Shown: positions 56,101-64,000 of the stretch, one piece after another | How the letters are laid out: each line of letters opens with the position of its first letter | Numbering within the stretch: the stretch's first letter is position 1 | From: Porpolomopsis calyptriformis | Taxonomy: Eukaryota; Basidiomycota; Agaricomycetes; Agaricales; Hygrophoraceae | Direction of reading: 5' to 3' | NCBI GenBank assembly: GCA_951640195.1 | Contig: OX621173.1 | Span: forward strand, 723,780 to 787,779 | Length of the DNA stretch: 64,000 nt | Program-made: the position numbers and the translations under genes | Notes under the pieces: generated by a model | Told to the model about the DNA's origin: nothing | The model's database searches: none | Seen by the model: the letters and a program-made list of their open reading frames with translations, nothing else

Positions 56101-59100
56101 TCATGTCGGCACCGTTTTAGTAGATCGTCGCGAACCAAATCGAGATTTCCCATCATCCCGTCGTCCCCAGGAGAAAATACCACCACCACCTCCCCCCTCA
56201 TGGGAATGTGAACTTTCGCGGGATCGGAAAGACCACGCCGAGGGTGACACGGGTCGAGCTTGTTCCGGCAGGCCTTCCGCATTGATGTTGTGGGATTGCC
56301 CGAGCGGTTGATGGTGGTGATGGTGATAACCGACAGTATGGAGCCCGTCACAACAAGCACGCACGTTTTCCAGCCCTTCAAACCCCTCGTCCAATTTCGA
56401 GTCAACGTGAAGCTCAAAGTCAAGATCATCGTCATTCAGACCCTTGATGTGCTCAAACGATTTCGTCGGGCTATAGGGGCTCTCAGGTCCAGCCCAGCGC
56501 AGGTATTCAGCAGCAGGAGTCCCTGAGCGCTTGCCCAGAGAGCCACCGACAGAAAGCTGCGAACGATTGCGACCGCGCGGAGTGGTATTCCACGTGGTCC
56601 CATTCCTAGCGCTCCCGAAACTTCGTTGACTCCTTGGGCTGGATTGCACCCGAGGACGATGGGAATCCTCTGAAACAGGGCCGTGCACAGATACAGGACT
56701 TTCGGGAACTTTGGTCGCATTACCAGGTGATGTTACTGGCAAAGCGTTCGGACGAGCCAAAAGATATTGGAGTGCCTGGATAACGGGATGTTTAACATCA
56801 TAAAATCACATGAATCCGCACATGATCGATGTCTATACGTACATTTAGCCAGATGTCATGCCTTTCCTTCGTGGGAGCAGTAAACTTCATCTCTCGTTGC
56901 GGTGTCGACACTACAACACTGTACCCGCAAATTCCGGGAGGCATAGGGTTTGGATCAAGAACGGAACGGACTCCGTCGATGTAAGCTATACAAAACCCAT
57001 TCGCGGTCAATATACAAGATAAAACAAAAGCAAGCGTATAAGCTCGTACCGCTTTTCGCACTAGATTCGGAGACGTTCGATGACCCGGGGTCAGCCGAGC
57101 TCCAATACAATGTCTTGGTATAAGGATGCACCCAAACGAATCGCTTGTGTCTCCTCTCACCATGCCCTTTCCCGATCGCTCGGCGAGTGTACTTGTACAA
57201 GAACTCACCAATCATGGTCTGCGTAATAGAATGGATAACGGCAGGATCTGTTGAGGTGGCACTATTGGCGGTCATATCTGCAGTCTTGTTCGGAGTAACA
57301 GGGGAATCAGGCTGGGTATCTCGTCTATTCTGTTCCTGATTCTGGTATAATTGATGTTCAGACGATATCGAAGAGCGGTCCGATGCTAGTGACGTATTTG
57401 AACGCCCCCTCCTTCCCCTCTGCCCGGCGCCAAGTGCAGGGGGCAGAGTACTTTGAGAGGGCACAAGGATTGAAGCGTATCCTGCTGCATTCGCAGCTGA
57501 CCTGAAACTGCTCGTAGACGGGAGTTGACGTATGTTGGATTGGGGGGGCATGCTTGAACCATGCTGTCTTCCATGGGGTGCCCTCGAGTTGCTAGGTGTC
57601 GTAGCGCGATGTATGAGTTCTGGTGGCGGGGGAGAAGAGGGCCTAGGAGGTGGTTTAATCTTCCTCTCAGGAATGAAGTTCGGCGGTGGCATGCTTGAAG
57701 GTGGCGGAGGCGCACGTGGAGGAGGGGGAAGGATCATCATCGGGGGCTTGGTCTTGTCTACCACGGTAAGGGTGTTAGAGACAGCGGGAGGCATGGTACC
57801 AGACGGAACACGCGAGCGACTAGAAGCCTCATCTGTAGCTGAAGAAACCGCCGACTCAATAGACCGTGGTCTATCTGCTTGAGAAGAGCGCGGGCGGGCG
57901 CCAAAGGTGGCCATGGAGTCTCGCATGACGGTCGATGGAGCAGGTACAATGATCGGAATAGGCGTGGGCGCGGCACCCGTCGTGAGTGAAGGCGAGATAA
58001 ACTGGAACTGTTGGATGCCGGTCCCAACACGATATAGACCAAACCCGGGTGAGGGTACCGGGGCCAGGGGCGGGGTCACAGCGGGTGTGGGTGGTGTCCA
58101 TTCATCAGTTTGGATGCACATATCTTTCGTCACCGGCTTGGGTACCTCGGCCAAAACTTCTTTAGATGCGTGCGACACGGCAGGTTTAGGTGCGTAGAAT
58201 GAAGAAGGGCGACGCTGAGAAAGCGAAGCAGTACCAGATGGTGGCATCCGCGAGGCCTTGATGCTCTCGTCGTCTTCAGACTCAGAAAAGTCGTTATCGG
58301 TCACGGTAGCGAGCGAGTGGAAGTCGTCAACGGACTCGGATGGTGTCGACATTCGAATACTTTGAGGTGCGTCGTGGTACTCTTCACTATCGGTTTCCGT
58401 GTCCGCAGACGATTCGACTCCCACGCGTTGCTCACGCGCCTCTGCAGCCAAGAACCTTCGTGCAGGAGTGATGGTCGTCTCCTCACTATTATCGCCAGTG
58501 GTCAACATGGACAAATCGTAGTGGGTGATTGGTGCCCCACGAATGGTATCCATGCTACGTATACGTGACCGCCTGTTCACCTCTTCCGCAATAGACGGTA
58601 ATTCGCCAGCGTCTGGGAAGGATACCATAGTCTGGATATCGGCATCCGCCTTCGCAACGCTCCTCAGCACCGGTGGTGAATCAGTTGTCTGCGTGTCAAT
58701 GTCGACAGTGTCCACGATGGTCGTCTGTACTTCAACTTGCACCATCACAGGGGAAGGCGCAGGCTCTTCCATTTCAGTATTGATGCCAGCCGAAACAAGA
58801 ACTGGGCGCTCCTCGACGTGCTCATGTTGAACGGCCACCTCCGAACGTCGAACAACGGGCTGCTCGTCCGTTTGCACACCACCTTCGCAGGTCACCACAG
58901 CTGGTGCTGCCGCAACCTCAATCCGGGATTCAACTTCTGGTTCAGGCTCTGGTTCGGCCTGGACACCCTTCTCGACCACAGTTACAGGCGTTACCTGAAC
59001 AGGAGGAGGCACTGGCGCGACAGGCGCCACCACCACCTCTTCAAACTCGGTCTGACAACCAAACTCCTCCGTCTCCTTCGGGAACACATCCTCCGCCAAC

Positions 59101-61491
59101 AGCTCGTTTGCAATCGACGATGCCATGCCCATCCCAAGCCCAAGCTCAGCCGACAGCGCCTCAGGTTGGCCAACCAAAGACGCAGGTCTCATCTCCTGAT
59201 GCGCCGCCCCCCTCCGTCGCCCCATCGTTCCACCACGCGAAGCCCCGGCAATGACAGATTGACGCAACGGGCTGTGGGTATACGGCGAAGACCCAATGGA
59301 GGGCGCACGGTGAAGCACGTTGGCAAACGCGGGATCCATCCCATCGACGCTGGTGCGATTCGATGTGACCGAAAGCGGCGACGGCGATGGCGACGGGGAT
59401 CGTTGAACTGGTTCGGTAGAATCATCCTCTTGCACTTCTCCTCCATCCTTCGAACCTTCTTCATCCTCTGCCTCGTAAAATTTGATCGGGATAGGGGGAA
59501 CAGGTGGGGGCGGAGAATCGGCATCGACCTGTTCACCTTCATAGTTGTACTCGGAAGACGGTGTGTCCTGGGCCCTAGCTAGGCGCTGTGCCAACGTAAG
59601 TGTTGTCCTACTTCCACCTCTCCCTTTACCTCCAGAACGGGGGGGCGCCACGCGACGCTTAGGCTTGGTCGAAGGAGGATCCACATCCTCGTAATCAATA
59701 TCACCTTGCTCATCTTCCTCCTCGCCCAAACCCAGACCAGGAGACGAATCGAGTCGTCGGCGTTGACCGATTCTGAGCTCCTTCTCCCTCTGCAACGTGC
59801 CCTTGAGTGTGCCGATCTGTCTCTGGGCATGAGCGAGCCGTTGCTGCAGTGCCTCGATCTCATTGCTCGGATGGTTCGATGCCAGAACAGGCCGGGAGGG
59901 AGACGCATCGGGAGATGCATCCGCAAGGTCACCAAACGCGTCAGAGGGAAACAATCCTGGCGTATCCATCCTCTTACGGTTGGTGGAGGCAGGAGCAACG
60001 AAAACATCATCCTCGTCCGCAGCTGGCGTCCGGGGGTCAACGGGGAGTCCATTGGGCGTGAGCGGTGAGCCAAACCGTGGCAGTCGTTTCGCCCGGGCAG
60101 CCTCCGTCTTGAGCGCATCGACGGCTTGTTGGAGATCCGACTTGTCACGTTGGAGACCGGCAGCGTGTTTTCGAGCGTGTGCGACGTCAGTTTCATGCTT
60201 CGCTTTCATATCCTCTAGGGTATTTTTCAGTCGTTCGGCCTCGTTTTTGTGCTGGTCTCCGGCATCGCGTGAGGCAGCTAGCAGTTTTGTAAGCCGTTTG
60301 TGTTCGGTTTCAAGACGTTGGGTATTTCCTTGTGATTCCGATAGCTGGCTGCGAAGATCTTGCAAGGTGACTTCCAAATTCCAATTTTCTTCTTTGAATT
60401 TATCTGTGCGGGAAGCGAACGGATGAGTAAGAAGGGTGGCAGCCACCAAGAGCTGCCCCCACCTGCGCTCTGTTCTTGTTGTCGCAAGGCAGTCCGAAGG
60501 CCCTCAACCGACTTTTCCAGGTCATCTTTTTCCTCCTTCATATCCTGGATGGCCTTGTCGCGCTCAGCCAGCAGACTCTGCAGGCGGCGGACCTCAGTCA
60601 GCAGTCCACTCCCAATCTCGAACGCGAATTCTGCAGAGAAGTGTCACGGTCATGCAAAATGGGGGAAAGGCGAGAGATGCTCACCAACATCGTCAGCTCG
60701 ATGAGCCGCATTTTTCGCGCGCCTGGATTGAGCAGCTGAGGTACCAGCGGAAGGTTTTGATCTATCCGGTTCTTCACGGGGAAAATCCGGGAAGGGTATC
60801 GTAGGGGAAGGTTGCATTCCGTTGACGAAACGCTCCTAAGAAAGAAACATAATCAGATCGATGCCCAGGCCAAAAACAAAAAGACGAGTTGAATATGAGG
60901 GGCACACCATAATAACGCTGCCTTGAGCAACAAATGCCACAGCCCATCCTTCAGAAACAAAAAGAAGAAGAAGAAAAAAAAGGCAAAGAAGTAACCATAG
61001 ACGTAACAAAAAACGAAAAAGTCCACTCAAACACCCACCTTCCCCGGCCCAAACGCGCTCGACAACACCGAGTTCTCGGTATCCCAGCCCTCAATTGTCT
61101 CCGCAAGCTCCCGATACCTCTCCCTGGCCTCCTCATCCATCCCCCCCTCTCCGCCCCCGACCCCCCCCGCGTCCTCCTCCTCCTCGCCCGGCTTATAAAC
61201 GTCCATCTCCTGCAGCTGCCGGATCCGCTCCTCGAGCTCCACGCGCTGCGCAAGGACACGCTGGCCGAGCGTCGCGGCCTGCTGCAGCTGGCGCTCCTTG
61301 CTGTCGAGCAAGTTCTGCAGGTGCTGCTTCATCTCGCCCGCAGAGGAGGAAGAGAGGGCGGGGGTGGCTGTCATCGTCGCGGTGGCACCGGCAGCAGCTG
61401 TCGCACCGGTCGTCGCCGTGATCGTCGCGGGAGGAGGCATATGGTGTGAGGGATAATCTTGCAGAGCTCTTTCAGACTCTGGGATGGACAT
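56101..61491 (-). CDS. Num1/ApsA/Mcp5-like cortical PH-domain protein (1647 aa)
   Basis: Six exons: 61491-61039, 60835-60685, 60630-60463, 60403-57050, 56985-56843, 56775-56101. The N-terminal 350 residues are coiled coil (KQHLQNLLDSKERQLQQ; ALRQQEQSADKFKEENWNL; RLETEHKRLTKLLAASRD), a long disordered Ser/Pro/Glu-rich middle follows, and near residue 1370 a PH domain of the Mcp5 type is assembled across introns ('MIGEFLYKYTRRAIGKGHGE', 'HKRFVWVHPYTKTLYWSS', CGYSVVVSTPQREMKF, 'APTKERHDIWLNALQYLLAR'). Family members tether dynein and mitochondria to the cell cortex and control nuclear migration. The first intron is 203 nt, long for this locus. Poly-Pro and poly-His stretches occur near the C terminus. 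Confidence 0.85.
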
Positions 61492-62188
61492 TATATCTAG
61501 AAAGAAGAAGAAACGAGCACGGTCAATGGGAGATAGGCTACAGAGTTACGGTCGGAGTGCTGACGACCGCTTGGAATGAAGGTGAGTAGCGGTTTCTGAA
61601 CCAAACCTACTTTGGTTGAGGTCGATTCCCACGGTCCTTATTTGTGTGGTAACGTCTCAAAAAGGGAATTTATAAGCACGGTTCATTCGTTGTGGCATCA
61701 AACGAGCTGGTATTTTTACTGTACAGGGATGATATGACCGTTGACCATGCTAGCAAAAGAACACTTTGAAACAGGTGGTACATATGGCGAAAAGATCGAA
61801 AGGAAAGAAACAGATGAAATCAAACGAAATCGAAGGAAGGAGGCGGGACTAAGCATGGTGTGAATGAAGAAGTGGAGGTAAAAGGTAAAAAAAGAGAGAA
61901 AAAATAAGAGAGAGAGCAAGAAAGGAACGAAAAGGCAGTGTGACTTGGCTCAAACACTTTTTCTCTTGAAAAAAGCTCACACTCACATCATCTCGAGTCC
62001 TTCCAGAGGTCATGGTCGCAGCGTGTCTAGAACGACCGCCCCGGTGGCGTATGTGTACGTAGGGACCATCGATTTCCGAGTTTCAGACACACTTCACCGA
62101 CCTGATGCCACGCCCTCTCTCTCTCTCTCCGCACACCTCCATTTCCAGATCTACCACCAGTGCCACCCGTCTCAACCCCCCACCACCA
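61492..62188. other. Intergenic region, no gene seen
   Basis: Lies between the Num1-like 5' end and the phosphodiesterase 3' end (both genes on the minus strand). A purine-rich stretch (61860-61930) is the only feature noticed. It holds the Num1-like promoter. Confidence 0.5.
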
Positions 62189-64000
62189 CTACAACGCTGG
62201 TGGACACGCGGCAGGCCGCGCCATGAAAACCGACCCTGATGCAGCATCCGTCGGAGTGACAGGCACAGACAGTGCCACCACCCGATCCCTCTCCCCCGAC
62301 CACCCCACCGCTGCCGCTCCCAAACCCACACGGGGGTGCATCGCCGTCGGAGTCGTCGCCGCCGACACCGACACCGACATCGACACCACGCTCGGTGTCC
62401 ACGAGTTCCGGTGAAAGCTCTTCTTCTTCCGCACACTAACCTCGTACGCAGCCCTAATCGCGCTCGTCGCCCCGTTCACAGCGCCGCCGCCGGTCGACGG
62501 CGGTCTATGCAACGACCCCACCTCTGATCGAGGCGAAAACACAAACGACTCGACCGGCGACACGGGATCCGCCAAAGGTGAGTACATCATATTGACAGTA
62601 GGCGACGTCGCCTCGTGTTGAGGCGTCCCGCCAGACAACTGGGAGTCGGAAGAGACATCCGACGACGACGAAGAGCCTTCTGAGCGACTGTACAAAGGTC
62701 GATTCCATGTAACCGGCGCCTCAGAGGACAAATGACAAGAGGACGGCAACGTCAATGGAAAGGCAGTCATATAATCCTCCGGTCCAAGTAGAGCAGAAGG
62801 GCCGACGACCTTTCTGTCGTCATCAACGAAACCACCACCCTTGACCATTACCGTCAATTCTGTGCAGCGACGTTCCCACAGTTGCAGGTTGGCCGCACAC
62901 TGCCGCGAGAACAACCCCATTTCTAGAAACAAAGTTCAACTGCGCAAAGAAACAACAACCACCGAAAGACTTACCAGGGATCGCCCGGGAGGTCAACTCG
63001 AGTAAGGGCTTCACAAAGGTTTTGATGAAAAACACTTGACTCTTGGCTTCAGTAAGGGCATCATCTGGTGGCTGAACTGTGGGTGGTAAGTGGAAATGCT
63101 TTTCCAAAGACGCCTGAGCCGACCACTCTTCCATCAAAGCCGAAACCCAATACTGCGAAACCCAATGGGGTCGACTCTAGAAGCAAACATCAACCAACGT
63201 TCACAGAAGGGGACGACAAGGCAAGCGTACCGGATTGCTGATATCAGCACACTTGATGAGCGCTTGACAGACCAACACCTTTTTCTCAATAAGGGAGTAT
63301 CCGTCACCGCCACCGTCGATCAAGGCTTTAAACCTGTCCATAAACTGGACATGGACACTCAGGTCCGTCGCGAGCACGCTCTCTGAGAGCAACTTGCGGA
63401 ACTGCGCCCTGACTTCGGATCGTTCGAGAAGATGGGTCATCCCATTGCTACGCATGGCGTAGAGCAACAGCATACAATGCATCTGCTCCAGGGCCGACTT
63501 GTCGTCGTATACGGCGGAAAGCGCCGTCTTGGCGTTTTTCTTCAAAGAAGTGAGGGCAAGGAGGATTGAAAAGGCAAGGCGGCTTACCATAAACATGTTG
63601 GTGAATCCAGGGTGGCCGACATCATGGCCGATAGCGGCGATGTAGATGGTGAACAAGTCGACGTTGGAAAGACAGGAGATCAAGGCATGATCGGTGTCAT
63701 CCTTGTCTGGTCGCCATAGTCGGTCATCGGGATCGAGAAGTATGGAGACGGAGGGGACCATCCCGGCGGAACACAAGAAGGTGTGGGTAGCTTGCAAGAC
63801 GTCCAAGGCATGTTGAAAGTTGTGATAGGAATTCTTTGATCGGTAGATTTGACGGAGGTGACGCAAGAAGGGAGATATTCGGTCTTGAGAGAAGAGAGGG
63901 CATTAGAAGGGGAGAGGTTGATAAGATGAAATGAATACCAAGGGAAACGCCGACCTCGTCCTTCATACCCTCGATGCGATAGAGCACCTCAAAAAGGATG
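62189..64000 (-). CDS. Class I 3',5'-cyclic-nucleotide phosphodiesterase, partial at the 5' end
   Basis: Five exons visible: beyond 64000 to 63939, 63883-63588, 63539-63231, 63176-62975, 62922-62189; the start lies outside the window. The catalytic HD-type domain shows 'SYHNFQHALDVLQ', the metal-binding 'IYIAAIGHDVGHPGFTNMFM' and 'IKCADISNP' followed by 'WVSALMEEWSAQ', as in PDE2-like and mammalian class I enzymes that hydrolyse cAMP/cGMP to 5'-NMP. The last about 245 residues form a Ser/Pro-rich tail beyond the catalytic domain, with a possible phosphorylated region (SEGSSSSSDVSSDSQ). In fungi the enzyme tunes cAMP-PKA signalling for growth and mating. Confidence 0.88.

Noticed and set aside
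58737..59582. 281-codon plus-strand frame opposite the Num1-like gene
   Set aside because: It is rich in Arg/His and antisense to a well-supported coding exon; typical shadow of a GC-rich gene.

Overview
The window is nuclear DNA of a filamentous basidiomycete, most likely an Agaricomycete. Genes are split by many introns of about 46-100 nt (mostly GT-AG, two GC-AG). The families fit that group: F-box, DUF6699, DUF2855, DUF4419, PQ-loop, squalene monooxygenase, NACHT-ankyrin proteins, Num1-type PH protein and class I cyclic-nucleotide phosphodiesterase. Exon structures were assembled by hand from splice signals. For every complete gene the summed exon length is a multiple of three and the joins restore family motifs; none was checked against transcripts.

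Layout. (1) 1-11.3 kb, accessory: a family of predicted secreted Cys/Pro-rich proteins (one single-module gene, two double-module genes lying in a ~2.4 kb tandem duplication, one relic), a 451-bp TA-flanked MITE whose empty site survives in the sister copy, a seven-exon PQ-loop membrane protein gene head-to-head with a conserved calycin-like protein, and a minisatellite. (2) 11.3-22.9 kb: DUF4419 gene head-to-head with ERG1-type squalene monooxygenase, a 12-exon L-fuconate dehydratase-like gene, an F-box protein, then a DUF2855 gene. (3) 22.9-31.2 kb: mostly relics and unassigned DNA around a SAM/P-loop NTPase gene carrying an in-frame stop. (4) 31.3-36.8 kb: DUF6699 gene, a Ser/Pro-rich gene, and a 15-exon SEC24 COPII coat gene. 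(5) 35.9-54.3 kb: a tandem triplication whose unit is [SEC24 3' end, + strand][NACHT-ankyrin NLR-like gene, - strand]. It gives three NLR-like genes with about 30, 16 and 17 near-identical 34-residue ankyrin repeats; only the leftmost SEC24 copy is whole. (6) 54.5-64 kb: core genes: J-domain/RRM-like splicing protein, Num1/ApsA-like cortical PH protein, and a cAMP phosphodiesterase cut by the right edge.

The most notable material is the NLR-like cluster (candidate non-self recognition/programmed cell death receptors with concerted repeat evolution) and the secreted Cys-module family (candidate effector-like proteins). No rRNA, tRNA or CRISPR array was recognised.
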